Translations under genes and position numbers: made by a program
Notes under the pieces: generated by a model
What the model saw: the letters and a program-made list of their open reading frames with translations, nothing else
Database searches by the model: none
What the model was told of the DNA's origin: nothing
From: Saccoglossus kowalevskii
Lineage: Eukaryota > Hemichordata > Enteropneusta > Harrimaniidae
DNA length: 50,868 nt
Direction: 5' to 3'
Assembly: GCF_000003605.2 (NCBI RefSeq)
Contig: NW_003130356.1
Span: 789,373 to 840,240, forward strand
Shown here: positions 11,885 to 24,295 of the stretch, in pieces
How the letters are laid out: the number at the start of each line of letters is the position of its first letter
Position numbering within the stretch: the stretch's first letter is position 1

Positions 11885-12035
11885 ACAAACGATACCAGTC
11901 GTTCGTCACCATCTCCATCTGCATCACGAGCAACAATTACATCGTGATTAGCAGAACGCTGGGCGCGTCATCAAATCGCTCCCGCTGATTGGTTGCTTGT
12001 TCACCAATGACGTCAATGGTCAGATGTCACCATTG
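11885..12035 (-). pseudogene. Broken exon 2 of the secreted acidic protein family
   Basis: The minus strand encodes a block (GEQATNQRERFDDA) that aligns with exon 2 of the two intact genes at 39411-40264 and 42046-43034 (GQQAADQHERFDDA). The frame then shifts and stops, and the acidic tail (RDADGDGDER) resumes in another frame. No matching exon 1 was found within the next kilobase. It shows that the family has spread at least 24 kb from the main cluster. Confidence 0.6.
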
Positions 12036-12763
12036 ATTAAATATTGTTTCCAGTCGTATACTAGCATTTTTTCATGATTCAAAGTTTCAGTTGCCAGCTA
12101 CACAGTAAAAACTATGCAACATACAGTATACATTTAATGTGCGAGCCAAGGAAAATATACTGACATTATATAAACCTTCTTTTTAGAAATTCATGATACT
12201 TAATTTATGAACAACTAATCTTTTGAGTTTAATTCTAAAGTTACATCCCACATGTAACATTCTACACGCGCCACACGTACTAAAAGTTCCTTTAGTGTCA
12301 GTATAGTTTCATTATCTCGTGTGTCAAATGTAAAAATGTATTACCAACTCACACAGCTGTGAATTTATTACCAACTCACACATATGAGAATATTACATAG
12401 AGAATTGTATTTCAAGTTTTGTTGGTATATTCTGTAACGCTTAAAGAGCAGTGCAAAACAACTGACAGTATTAGTTATATCTTTTTGCAAATATCTTCAT
12501 TTTTCTTCCATCTAATCATATTCGAATAGTATTCTCAAAAGACTGATGCAAACATAAAATCAGCTTATCGCCGCTTGCAGGGGAAAATGCTAATAAACTA
12601 GGTTTAAATTATTAAAAACAAACACATGTGCTACTTACTTTAATTGTTTAATTAGCATAAATTTTGCATAATTAATGTTGATTGATTGCTGGAGCTTAAC
12701 AGTAATATGCAAATCATGTTTCGGGAAGACCAGTTTCGTTTCCTGTGTACTTATTATACAACA

Positions 12764-13007
12764 ATGCCACGCGGAATGAAAAGGAGAGAGGCCCGAAAAA
12801 AAGAAAGACGAGCACTATGTCAGAGGAAAAAAGTTATTGAAGGAATCAGACCGTAGTTCCTATCATAACCAAAGAGAAGACGCGATTTTTGGTGCATACT
12901 ATACCGAAGGGGACAGCTCCATGACGGAGTCCGACTGGAGTATGGAACAGACACGGGATCATACATCGGTACAACAGCGTTTTAAAATGCGAAACATGAA
13001 TGTTTAG
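12764..13007 (+). pseudogene. Small basic ORF split by a frameshift at an A run
   Basis: An ATG at 12764 opens a very basic frame (MPRGMKRREARKKERRALC) that stops at 12856. Skipping one base in the A6 run near 12828 joins it to a second frame (LLKESDRSSYHNQREDAIF to a stop at 13007). Together they would make about 80 residues with a basic N-half and an acidic, Ser/Thr-rich C-half. An ATGCAAAT octamer (about 12708) and TTATTATA (about 12751) lie upstream. The family is not recognised. It may be a recent pseudogene, an assembly indel or a recoded gene. Confidence 0.3.
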
Positions 13008-13838
13008 TCGCCTCTGATACATAGTTTGTTACCACGTAATTCACAGAGACGTTTTCAACCGCTGATTTTACATACATCAGCATTCACTGGGCGAAGTATG
13101 TTTTGAAAATGATATTTGAAAAGGATTATACAAGATAGGCTATTCAAAAAGAGGAGGCTACCAGGCCAATAAATATTTATTTTATTTGTCTGAAATATTA
13201 ACTCTGCAAAAACAACAAATACAACACATGTTTGACCGATTTATCCAAACGTGGCGTTGACATCACTCATGGCTGATTACTGATGCTCGTCATTATGTTT
13301 TGCGTATTGACTCATAACGATTTTTTTTTTAACAAGACTAGCGTTTTTTTCCATTTCTGAGAGGTGTTTTCACAAACTCGGTTTTTATTTAGTACACAAC
13401 GGCAAGACATTATGGATTGAATAATGTTGCTTATTATTTTTACATTTTGATGACCTTTGACCGATTGGTGTCACTTTTTGCCCCCACGTGTTTATCTCGC
13501 ATGTTTTTTTATGCCATGTCTGGGCTGACTTCATGAATCAACAAATTAATTACGAGTGTTCGCTTCAAATGATATGTATTTATTTAGCCAGTATCCATTG
13601 GATTGAAGATACCCACTCATACAATCATTTCTGGACAACAGATCAGACCTGATTACAGACTCGAAAATTCGGGACGGCACACCACAAACATGCAAGAATG
13701 CGTTAGTTGTTCTGTGGAAACGGCTACTCGACAGGAACGGCTACTCGGCTACTCATTTGCTGTGTGGCGCGTATCGCGTGGACGGGTTTCACGTTCTCTG
13801 CACGTAATAAGCTCGGTTATTAAGCATCCTTTTTTGGG

Positions 13839-13932
13839 GATGCCCGGTGGCCGAGGGGAAGACGTGTAGTGGCGTGAAGCTAGGCGATTAGGTGCCGTAC
13901 GCGAGCGCCGGTTCGAGTCACGCACGCAGTAC
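13839..13932 (+). repeat. tRNA-like element, probably a tRNA-derived SINE head
   Basis: A TGGCCGAGGGG A-box (13848-13858) and a GGTTCGAGTC B-box (13910-13919) are spaced as in a long-variable-arm tRNA (Leu/Ser type). The acceptor and T stems do not pair convincingly and no anticodon arm can be drawn with confidence. A functional tRNA is therefore unlikely; a SINE head or decayed tRNA gene fits better. Confidence 0.4.
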
Positions 13933-13934
13933 GT

Positions 13935-16290
13935 ATTTACTATAATTAGACATAGTCTTTACCTTGCCGTTTATTCTGTGTTATTTGCTTACTCGACAGG
14001 AACAATTGGATCTTTTACGTACACGGTGTAGGGCAGTACAGGGGACCAACAGCTTCTCCCTCCGAACGCCATTCTACCAAATTTTTTCTTTCAACCGTTT
14101 TTTTCTTTCTACGTTTCATTAAATGATAAACACATCTAGCATTCAACTCTATTCGTTCACACCATTTTTTAAAATTTTATTGTTCGGATTAGTCTTTAGC
14201 CATTTAAATGTCCTCGCCGTAAATTCCACAATTAATTCACTTTGACTGTGCGTTGTTCCGGAAATGGAATCTTCAATGAGAATCGTCTTTAATTTAATTT
14301 CACTTTAATTTCGCCCCATTTATAGAGTGTGACAATGCGCGACTTAAAGTCGTGTAAATCTTTTGCACATTGTACATGGTGAATTTACTGAACGGAATGG
14401 AGGACTTGTTCACGCTCCCGCCAGGTGATTGTGTTGCCGCCCGGACATGATAAGTAAAATCAGACAATCGCATTAATTAAAACTCAGAAGTTGATGTATG
14501 AAAAGAAATCCCTTGCCACATTTTAGCTCCCGACCGTGTTGTGTCTGTCTGTTTTCTAAACAGATCTTGATCAAATTTGGTTCATGGGTACCTCTGGATG
14601 ATGCAAAGACATGTTTAGTTTTAGGGCCATGTCCGTGCATATCAAATAGGTAATTAACTCATATTAAATATCTCAGTCTGTGTAAGCAAAATCTTCAAAA
14701 CTCCCTAGTGGAATATGATTAAATTTAGTACACAGTTAACTTGGGGTAATGTGCAGACACGGTTAGGATTGGGGTCATGATCGTGCACTGTATGTATCCA
14801 ATTTGCATATTATCTCATTGCAGCATCGTATGCTAAATCTCCTAATCTCTAATGGCATTGCTCCTTCATTGACTGTTAAGAATTTCCATTTCCTAGATAT
14901 ATTTTATAAAACAACAATGATTGCATATTCACACGGGTGCTTTGCAGAGTTTAACTTTGATGAAACAAATTTATAAACCCCTCCCATACACGTTGATATG
15001 TTTCTACTAGTGACCCACTGGGAAATCAGGTTGAATGCATCCATCGTGTACGCTTTACAGTTCAAAGTCGTACGATATTATTTCAGTTAAGAATACACAA
15101 TTAAAACATAAAATGCATACCGTATAAAGATAGATATAATACTAGTCTTATCTAAAATCACCACATCCAACAATGTACAACACACACTTATATAAGTTAA
15201 GGTTCATGCCAGGTGCGGCCACGTATCTGCAGTCAGTCCGGCGAACCATTTATTTACCACAACACACTAAAAGCAGACTAAAACGTCTGCACTTACATTG
15301 CACGTAGTGCACAAATGTGCTGATGAAAAATTAAAAACTAAATGAAAAAATAACAACCTCAAAAAGCCGACATAGGCTATACAAAAATGTCAAACTTACA
15401 AATTAATTTGAAAACTATACCGTAGCGAGGCTGGCCTACACTGATATTTAATCTTCTGCCCCACAATAAAATACCCCTGGTCATGTGACCCCATTTACCA
15501 TACCCCTGCCTCTTTGCCATCACAGACAGACAATAGTTACTATACTACTGTTTTAACATCTGTCATTGTGCAAATGAGGTAACTAAAGCGTGATTAAAAA
15601 GGTTAGTATAATAAATTTGTAACAAGCCTTAGCAAATTGAGATTGAACCAGATTATCTCCACAAAGTCAAACATAAATCTGACACACTTGTGTGCTATTT
15701 TAAATGCAGTACCGCTTAGCAATTGACCGGCAACACAAAATAAAACAAACAGAAAAATATTAAATTGGGTCGGCTTAATGACTAGTAAGACCTATACTTT
15801 ATTCGTAAATTAAATAAAGGCGTGTTCGGCATTCTTAATCAGAGTAATAGCATTTTCAATATAAAATAACATACACATGCTATTAAGAAAAGCTCGACCG
15901 TCATTTACTATGCTGGATTAAATCAAATCGTTTGATTGCAAAATGCGCTCAAAGAATTTATGTTTTACAGGGACTACGCTTGTTTGCAGTATTGCGCATA
16001 AAAGACATGGTTGAAATCCTTGTTTATCTAATAACAAGGAATTTACGCATAGAACATATGTATTTCTTTCTCGGTCATATAGAATTTCATTTGTTTTAAC
16101 CATATGACGTCATAGGACATTGTTCACACGCGACAGTGTAAGTTGTTTAAAAGATAAACAAGGAAACAATTGTATTTCAGTTTGTTTCTTGCTGTAAATT
16201 GTACTTCAAAGTCTGAATGAACGGGTGGATCAATTTTTGCTGTCATTTACCAATTATATTCATCAGAGACTTTCGGTTATACTACAGTAA
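13935..16290. other. Non-coding stretch; dispersed repeat and deiodinase 3' flank
   Basis: No gene seen. About 14525-14850 is a low-complexity dispersed repeat type (repeated phrases such as GATCAAATTTGG and TTAGTTTTAGGGCCATGTCC); 18200-18560 has a similar style. From 16297 downwards the minus strand would be the 3' UTR of the deiodinase-like gene. An inverted repeat lies at 15832-15889. Confidence 0.4.
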
Positions 16291-16297
16291 CAGTTTT

Positions 16298-19200
16298 TTA
16301 ATTTGAAGACAGCCACTTCTCCACTACGTCAGCCATCCAGAATATCAAATTTGGATCTCTTGTATCTTCAACCATTCTGCTTCCAATCATTGATATTTTT
16401 CCGTCTTTTATAATAAAAACATCTTCTAGGTAACAGTCATAGATACTGGCAAATGTATGTTCCATATCATCGCTAACGACGCGGATCTGTCGAGATTAAT
16501 TGCATATTAAGAGAACATTATACATTATGCGAGTCTAGGTGTTTTTTGATCAGGTATTTTTTCAACTGTAATCAGTAACAAATCCTACAGAGATTACATC
16601 TACAGTTATGGTTTGACTTAAAGAAAAAATAACTGAATAACGACATCGTTGACGACTTTTGAAAATGTGAACGCCATACAATTAATCGTCTCACAAGTTC
16701 TGTGATGTTGTATCTGGAACCTTTTGAAGTTTATCTAGTTAGGATATCGGTTTGATTTTGTACCCAGAATCTGTTCTACGTGTCAGAGGTCAGCATAAGC
16801 AGAAGGAAAATGAGATGAGTTTGGAGATTCGGTCACGATTTCAAAAGGCCGTAGGTTTTAGCTAAACTTCTAATTTCATAGCCAATGGTTCGAAAATAGT
16901 CACTAAACTAACTGTTTTGAGAACTGAGTTTATGGATTGCGGTATGACTGATTATTCCGCATTATACCCATCTTCGTAAAACCCGGCTTATTTAATTTGA
17001 GACACCTAGTGGTTACCGCAAAAACGCGGTGGTGATATACGTCTACAGTGAAATATTCAGTAGCTTGCAAAATGCAGAAATCAGCGTGTCTACCGTTAAC
17101 TACAAAGGACCAATCGGCCTGTACAAGTGCGCGGCCAATTCCCCCGTTCTAAGACAAGCGCCGATTGGTTACTGTCTTTCATAACAACTTACATGAATAA
17201 GCGAGTCATAGCAGGCCTTTACGTTGTATCTTAAGCGAGTGTAAGGAAAAAAAATACTTTGACGGGCGAAAATGTGCATACTGTAATACGACTGTTTTAT
17301 CACTGACTAAATCTCTATTAAACTCGCTCTCTAATACATAATAAGAATATTCAGGCATGCCAATTGGCTTCAGAGGTTTTCACGATGACATGTTCACAAT
17401 TCAAGCTGTTCCGCCGTCGAAGAGTCTACCTACAGAGGCTGCTCACAATGAAGCATCACGTACGCGATTTTAGTATTTACCATAGCGTGTCATTGTTTAC
17501 AAACAAGCGTCTACCCATGAGCCTTTGTGTTTTAGCGTGTGTTGTTATCGTCGCTTGGGACTCAATTCCTGCGCGTGCGCAGGTGACGACCCTGAGGCTC
17601 CCGCTTTAAATAGAACTCCAAGCCATCACAATACATATGCGATATATCAGTTCTATATCATTCAGTTGTAGGATGGACAAACATTCCATAGTCTACAATA
17701 GAGGACGAATATGGTGCGTGAATATGACGTTGTTTTAATGTCTATTGATATCGGTATTGATATTCGTACGTGTATCTTGTTGTAGGATGGACAAACATTC
17801 CAAAGTCTACAATAGAGGACGAATATGGTAAGTTAATATGACGTTGTTTTAATGTCTATTGATATCGGTATTGTTATTCGTACGTGTATCTTGTTAAATA
17901 TTTATTATACTTTGTTGAAATCCTTCTATGACTATTGAGTTTAGATTAATGGATGTGTATGTCGAAGCTTTTTAAATATAACTCTCTTATCAGAATAATT
18001 TCAACTAAAAAAAGTTCAGAAAGAAGTCCCGTGTGGCGACAGTATGTGAGATATATTTGAAATTAACGCGCAATTTAATATTAGTTTAGCGCTTAGCGAC
18101 TAATGTTAGTTTGCTATAGTCAATGTGATCCACATCATTGAAATGTATAATAATAATTATAGGCCCCTTAGAGCCTCTATTTCATTGAAATGTGATAATT
18201 ATGAATATTATGCAAATTAGGTAATTGATATGTCCGAACTTCAACCTGAAACTAATCAGGTCCGTGTATTGTGCTTTACGGCACTTACAATAAGACAATG
18301 TCGAATATTTATGCACCTAGATTCATTTGAATACGATGATGACTACTTAAATTATTAATGGAAAACCTGAAAACTGGCTTATTATTATGCAAGTTTGGTA
18401 ATTAATATGTCTTTGCATTGTCCTAGAGTACCTATGTACCAAGTTTCAATGAAATGTGATGATTAGGATTTGAGACATCTGTAGAAATCCTACAATTGAC
18501 TAAATATTACGCAAATTGGGTAATTATTATGTGCAGCCAGAAACTAATAATATCTGCGTATCATCACAGACTCCCAGGTCTGTGCATCATCTCAAAGTAT
18601 ATATGTAAATAAATTCATTAGTTGTCATTGAAAACATTTAATTCAATAAGTACAATAATTCAATTTACCTTATCAGCATCATCAATGTCTATTGTAGCGA
18701 CGTCTTCGGTCTCTGTATTGACAGCATCCACCAAGAGCTTTGCAGCATCTATCTTCTCCTGAATGGTTTTGTGCTGAGGTATCATACTTTCACCCAAGGT
18801 TATTCCATCTGATGGATGAGCCTCTAGCTGGTAGACGATCAGAAACTCTGCCTTCTCCTTATAAACATTATAAAGGGATGCGAGCCTACCCTGGTTAACA
18901 AAAAACTTTACAAATGTTCAAAAATTAATTAGTATCAAATAAAAGTTGAAATGAAAAACAAAATTTGAATATATATTTCAATGAGAACATAAATGTGTAG
19001 AATATACAATCAATAACAAAATCTTGAATTTATTTACTCCAGGGGGTCGATGTAGTACTTTCCAAACAATCAGGAAAGATTGTTGATTGACATTGGGCAC
19101 CTAAAGAAATACACAAATACTTAAAACGACGATATTGACAGACTACTTACCGACATGAAGGGTCAGCTCCACGATGAGGAAAATATTACCAGCGGTTTTG

Positions 19201-20292
19201 TTTTGTGTATGTGACATCTTGAAACGAGACTATACTTTTGCTCATCATCCAGCGAATGCACTTGAACATCTGGGGCCTCATCGCCAACGTCCAGTGTAAC
19301 ATCAGAGTATGTCCATCCATTGACAGCAATTTGGTCCATGATCTGATGGCGAATATTTACATAATATTACTTAATAACGTCAGTATGCTGAATTAGCACA
19401 TGTTTAATACTGATTAACGGTCGTGTGATGTAGAATGTTCGGAAAGTGTCAGCCATATTTCAGTGGTTGTTTGTGATGTGTTGCAACCTGAATGTTTATA
19501 ACAATTGACGATGCGATTTGCTTGAGAAGTGGAGATGTGCGACCAGGCAGTTGGAAGGCATGTCACGTGTTGGAACATAAAATACATGATACATATGAAG
19601 ATATATGATTATTGAACGTGTGGTGTGATTTTCATATGTTACGAGCTTTTCAAATATTACACGAATTTAAAACATATGATATTGTAAGTCACGATATGAT
19701 CTAATGTTTATCAAAATATCTCATTTTCGCAGCTTTCAAACCCAAACGACTTATACAGTACAGAAATTGAAATTGCAAGACATCCTAGACATCCTGGTTT
19801 TATTGCACGAATGAGTTGTGAACATTTATAATCGTAAGTTTGCTATCATGCTATTACGTAATATGTTTATTTCTGAATATATTTGTCAATATATTGACGG
19901 TTTTCTGAATGGATTATGGCATAATTAGGAAAGATATGTAAAAAGAAATCTGAACAATGTTAGAGTAGAGAGTTAACAACTGGACGATGGGCGGACATAG
20001 AACACAATCAGGGACAGAATGTACAATATTCATTACATACCTCTTGATCGGCGTGGTATTTACGCATTATTGTTCGCATTATTGGATCCGCTGATTTATT
20101 AAACTTGACGTTATAGTAGAGAAATGCCTTTTCCCACGCTCCCAGAACTTGTGTTACAATACTTTCATCTTGTTTTATGAATTTGTCACTGATATCTAGG
20201 GTATCGTCGGCCAGATATTCTTTCATCTTGACCACTATTTTTAAAACAAGGTCGCGGTCATCTAATACAACTTGTTGATGCAGTGACCCCAT
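16298..20292 (-). CDS. Iodothyronine deiodinase-like selenoprotein
   Basis: Four minus-strand exons, all joined in phase 0: 20292-20041 (84 codons), 19342-19151 (64), 18890-18669 (74) and 16486-16298 (62 plus TAA), 284 residues with one in-frame TGA. Introns are 698, 260 and 2182 bp with GT-AG ends. The protein has the thioredoxin-fold core of deiodinases: PLVIFSSSWS-U-PFMS around the TGA (residue 144), FLIVYQLEAHPSDG, and RVVSDDM near the C-terminus. The two histidines important in vertebrate deiodinases appear to be kept (H173 in EAHPSDG, H188). Family members remove iodine from thyroid hormones or related iodotyrosines by a selenol mechanism. Differences from vertebrate enzymes: no N-terminal membrane anchor (MGSLHQQVVLDDRD is hydrophilic), UPF rather than UPPF, and WS before Sec. 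Substrate is unknown. The ATG has GCC before it; an acceptor at 20301 suggests an upstream non-coding exon. No SECIS was found by eye. Confidence 0.88.
17440..17609. mobile_element. TTAA-type MITE, family A, copy 3
   Basis: Lies in intron 3 of the deiodinase-like gene. The right end (CAGGTGACGACC to TTAA at 17606-17609) and the blocks TGTCATTGTTTACAAACAAG and CGCTTGGGACTCAATTCC match the copies at 4291 and 7860. The left terminus is degraded, so the start is approximate. Confidence 0.65.
17672..17827 (+). repeat. Tandem duplication with exon-like 42-nt cores
   Basis: A 114-bp unit is present twice. Each copy holds a 42-nt core (17672-17713 and 17786-17827) preceded by TTGTAG and followed by a donor-like GTGCGT or GTAAGT. 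The cores differ by one base (CCATAG against CCAAAG). In one frame the first copy has a stop at that base while the second is open. No plus-strand gene could be recognised around it. It lies antisense inside deiodinase intron 3. Confidence 0.6.
19163..19165 (-). other. In-frame TGA read as selenocysteine
   Basis: TGA lies five codons before the exon 2 donor and is flanked by WS and PFM, exactly where deiodinases have Sec. The open frame continues on both sides through correct splice sites. It is a single stop in 285 codons at the catalytic position, so recoding is much more likely than a nonsense mutation. Confidence 0.85.
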
Positions 20293-21029
20293 GGCATTAC
20301 CTATGAGATTAGTATTGTTATGGTGAGTGTTAGTGACACAAGTATTTATGAAGATTGATCATTTACAGTGATAAATATTTTCGTTGTATGGGAGAATACA
20401 AATTTGATTGTGATCAACTTAATCACTTTTTTTTTCTTTAGTTTGTCCTTTTGTTGGGGTCAAATCCATTCACTATTGTAGAATCATATAATTATGTAAA
20501 AACGTCCTGTATTTCCACTCGAACACTGTATTGTATTGTTATTGTGATTCACGGGCACATTCAAAGACAGAGGCCAGTCGCACTGATTCTCGCTGCAAAG
20601 GACATTATAATTCATATTGTGGTTCACGTTACTTCTGGTGTATTTTGTGTCCAATGTCCAATGTTGTACAAGATAATTTGCAGCTAGTTTCGGGTTTGGC
20701 TTGAAATTGGCACATAACAATGAGAGTATAAATTAAAAACCTTTTAATAGCTTTACTGGTAGTGTGGAAGTCAGCTAAACAGGCTGATCCCTCGCCATCA
20801 TTGCCAGCATTTGTGTTATCATAATTTCACCTGAGGTATTAATATGATTATTAATTTCCTCATTACAGGAAGAACCCATAATAATAACACACATAATAAT
20901 CAAAAAAGGAAACAAAATACACAGACAATGGCTTAATACAAACAGTATGAATGCGATTAAAATCAGTCCTGAACAAAAAATGTCACAGGTAACTACACTC
21001 CATATTAGAGCAATACCTACTGAACAAAC

Positions 21030-21475
21030 AACATTTGACATCACGTGAAGATTTACTAAATTCACGAATCAAACCATTTGCTGGAACAACAAGAGACTGC
21101 GTAACTGTTTTCCAACAGCATCACTATCAATACCTTCTTGAATAAAAGAATAACCTACGTGACAGTACTCGTTCAGGAACCCGGGATTCTTACAACATTC
21201 TGGTGTCCAACACTGGATATCCAAAATACGCCAGGTTGAACGCAGCATACTGAGAAGTCGTGTGACTCATTGCAAGGTCGATGGAAACCATTTTCCAACC
21301 TTGTTCAAGCACCGCTGCCATCATACCGCGTAAATATAATGCCTCCATTCGACGTATGTCGAGTGGATTTCATGGGTAGTCTCGACCAAAACTCCTGAAA
21401 TAACGCTTACGTCTCCCTACCCAGTCGAATGTTGTTTGCGTTCACCTACATGTCTGCCGCCGTAGAAATACGAAA
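21030..21475 (-). pseudogene. Decayed coding segment of unknown family
   Basis: On the minus strand one frame reads FDWVGRRKRYFRSFGRDYP, then TGA (21372-21370), then NPLDIRRMEALYLRGMM, AAVLEQGWKMVSIDLAMSHT and TSQYAAFNLAYFGYPVLDTR, ending at TAA (21192-21190). The protein-like text continues in a second frame (NPGFLNEYCHVGYSF, QEGIDSDAVGKQLRSL) and then a third (VVPANGLIREFSK). Upstream, FYGGRHVGERKQ sits in yet another frame. A run of coherent text with at least two shifts and one stop (TGA where TGG would fit) indicates a pseudogene. I do not recognise the family. It could be a retroposed gene or transposon protein. Confidence 0.5.
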
Positions 21476-21777
21476 TCTACGCGATACTGCAGAAGTTCTC
21501 AGTTTTCATCGCGTCGAGTGAACATTCATCCGTGGTTCGCAGGATTCTGGAAAGGGCTATTCGGAATTAATCAAGAAGTCCATTAAAAAGGTGCTAGTCA
21601 CCTTTGTGAACTTTCAACCTTAATTAATCGAAGATAACGTCTGTTAGGACACCGCCTCATCTACTCAACGCCAAGTCATTGACACAGTTACCGTTCATAA
21701 ATATTACGGATGATGAACACTATGACCCTTATTATGATGTCATTCAGCGACGACACAACGCAACCCCCTGCCACAGA

Positions 21778-21916
21778 CAGGGGCGGATCTAGGATTCTGG
21801 AATAGGGGGGCCGATAAGTTGGCCGAAGGCCTAGTTTGCGAGCGCCGATGGCGCGAAGCCCTTACGGGGGTAAAATAGGAGGGCGGTCCCCTCGGCCCCC
21901 TCTAATTCCGCCCCTG
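21778..21916. mobile_element. 139-bp MITE with 5-bp target duplication, copy 2
   Basis: The ends are CAGGGGCGGATCTAG and CTAATTCCGCCCCTG, perfectly inverted over the last nine bases, flanked by ACAGA on both sides (21773-21777 and 21917-21921). It has the same length and interior as the copy at 6809-6947. Confidence 0.9.
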
Positions 21917-24295
21917 ACAGATGATATGCTAACAGGCAAAATGAAATCAACATCTCTACCTGTGGAAGCACCAAAGATACAATTACCACAATACAGATCA
22001 CATTTAGACGCCACAGCTGCCGCCAACATCAGTCGAAAAAATGAACTGATAGCAATAGTCAGGAGAATGTCGGCGATTCATAATATATATTTGTATTCGT
22101 TTAATACTACTATTTTCATTTGGATGTCATTTCGCTAGAGTAGTTAATTCGGTTTATGTATTCGTATGAAGGATTCATCTGAAAAACTCTTGAACAATGA
22201 GAGTCATTTGTCAATAAACGCCTAGATATTTTTCACCAATGATGCCTGTCGTGCACGTGAAATTCAACTGTCACTGAACAAGACACGGTGTAATCCTACG
22301 TAGACATGAACGACTCAAGACTCACAGCGTGTAACGTTCATGACATTGCGTTCTCTGTTGTATATAAATGATTACACAAATCAAACTACACACCTCAAAA
22401 CAGTATATATCCCAACAACTATGTTAAACAGACCATCGGGTTTGCAGACGTCGTTCAAATACTAACTGTTGATAGACGCCACATATATACGCATATTTTG
22501 ACACGTTTACTGTCCAATGACACTAAATTGAGTTCACTACATTTCCGCATCATTAATACTGTTTGAGTTTTAAATATGATATAATTAGAAACTAACACAC
22601 CAGACAAAAACAAGAGAAGTTCGAATTCGCACATTTTGTAAAACATCCTATTTATGCTTATATATGAAGATGAAAAACACCCATGAAATACATAAATGGA
22701 CAGCAATAACGTACCTTATGATTTGACTCGGCTGTCCTCAATTGCAACACTTGCCAGTATCCTAACTCGGGTCGTATGACCATATAATAATTATAACAAT
22801 TACTGGGAGGGGAGTTGGCTCGTGAAAACAAAATCTTAAGATAGTGGCGTGCATAAAGGTTGAATGACACTGATTGATCGTATAAAACAACAACTGACAA
22901 TATATGAGCAACAAAATCTGATTTCTTATCAGTGTTTTGAAGACACCTGAATTCATGCTGACAACTCCCTGCGCATGTAATATGTATAATTACTTTATAC
23001 CCTGGTCTCGTACCATGCACCGCGTCAACATCTGGTTGACCATACCATTATCTGCATTAGTGACGTCAACATTTTACGTAGTTCGTATTGAAGGAGATAC
23101 AAGTACAAACAGATATCATTGGTTCTTGTACGTGACGGCATGTACAAGCGTTAATGGTGATGCGTTGTTTGTTATATCTAAGTTTGGTGTATCGCGCAAT
23201 GGAACATTGAGGTGAACAACCCAACCTAAATACTCCAGACGCGCAGCGTGCTAGCAATGTACACATCATTTCGCCCTCAGCTGTATCTGTCTCATGGGTA
23301 AAATGCTTGCATCAAATCTTCAAAACGCATTATACGATTTATTGTTTAACCCAAAAATCACGATGTATTAATTTAATGGAATATTTAGCGATGTGAATGA
23401 TTTACCATTGACACAAATCAAAATACACACCTCAAAACAGTTAATATCTCAACAACTATGTCAAACAGACCATCAGCTTTTGGGACATCGTCCAAATAGT
23501 AACTGTTGATAGACGCCACACATAGACCCAAATTTCGACACGTTTACTGTCTGATAAAACACTATTTTGCACCACAATACGCCAGATTGAGTTCACTAAA
23601 TTTTCGCATCATTAATACTGTTTGAGTTTTAAATATGCTATAATTGATTGGAAACGAACACACCAGACAAAAACAAGCAAAGTTCGAATTCACATTTTTT
23701 GTAAAACATTTTATTTATGCTTATATATGAAGATGAAAAAACACCCATGAAATACATGAGTTTGTACTCTGGTCTCGTACCATTCACCGCGTCAATATCT
23801 GGTTGGCCATGAAATTGTACAATTGGACTGCCACTGAAATGGGACATGGAAATAAACAACACAAAATACTCATTGCGGCGTACAAGCAAGGTTCACGACA
23901 TTTTGTTCAGTGCTATATATTCCTATGGAATAAATGCCTGGTTTATATCTTCGAAACGCAATATAAGGTTTATAGTTTAATCATAAGATGAATGATGTTC
24001 ATCATAAGGTGAATGATGTTTCATTGACACAAATCAAATTACACACCTCAACACAGTTGAAAGATGCCACACATAAACACATATTTCGTCACATCTACCG
24101 TCTAATGACATTTTGTTCACCACTATTCTCCAAATTGGCTCCATTCAATGTTTACAATGTTAAAGTTGTATTGGCAAAAGTTTGTTGAAATCCCTTTCAT
24201 TATTGAGTTACTTGATCAAAAATTAAGTCTGCTGTTACGCCGTTCGTGAGTTACTATCAGGGGGAAATTCTCTTTCTCTCTGGGTTCTCCACACT

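Noticed and set aside
13839-13932. Functional tRNA gene
   Set aside because: A and B boxes are present but the acceptor and T stems do not pair.
20775-21065. 96-codon hydrophobic minus-strand ORF as a membrane protein
   Set aside because: It overlaps the tail of the decayed segment in a different frame, has no family motif and its hydrophobicity can come from AT-rich, T-biased sequence.
21370-21372. Second in-frame TGA as another selenocysteine codon
   Set aside because: Neighbouring text needs frameshifts as well, no redox motif surrounds it, and TGG would fit; nonsense in a pseudogene is simpler.
22937-23215. 92-codon plus-strand ORF in the module array
   Set aside because: Related modules do not keep the frame, so it is unlikely to be coding.
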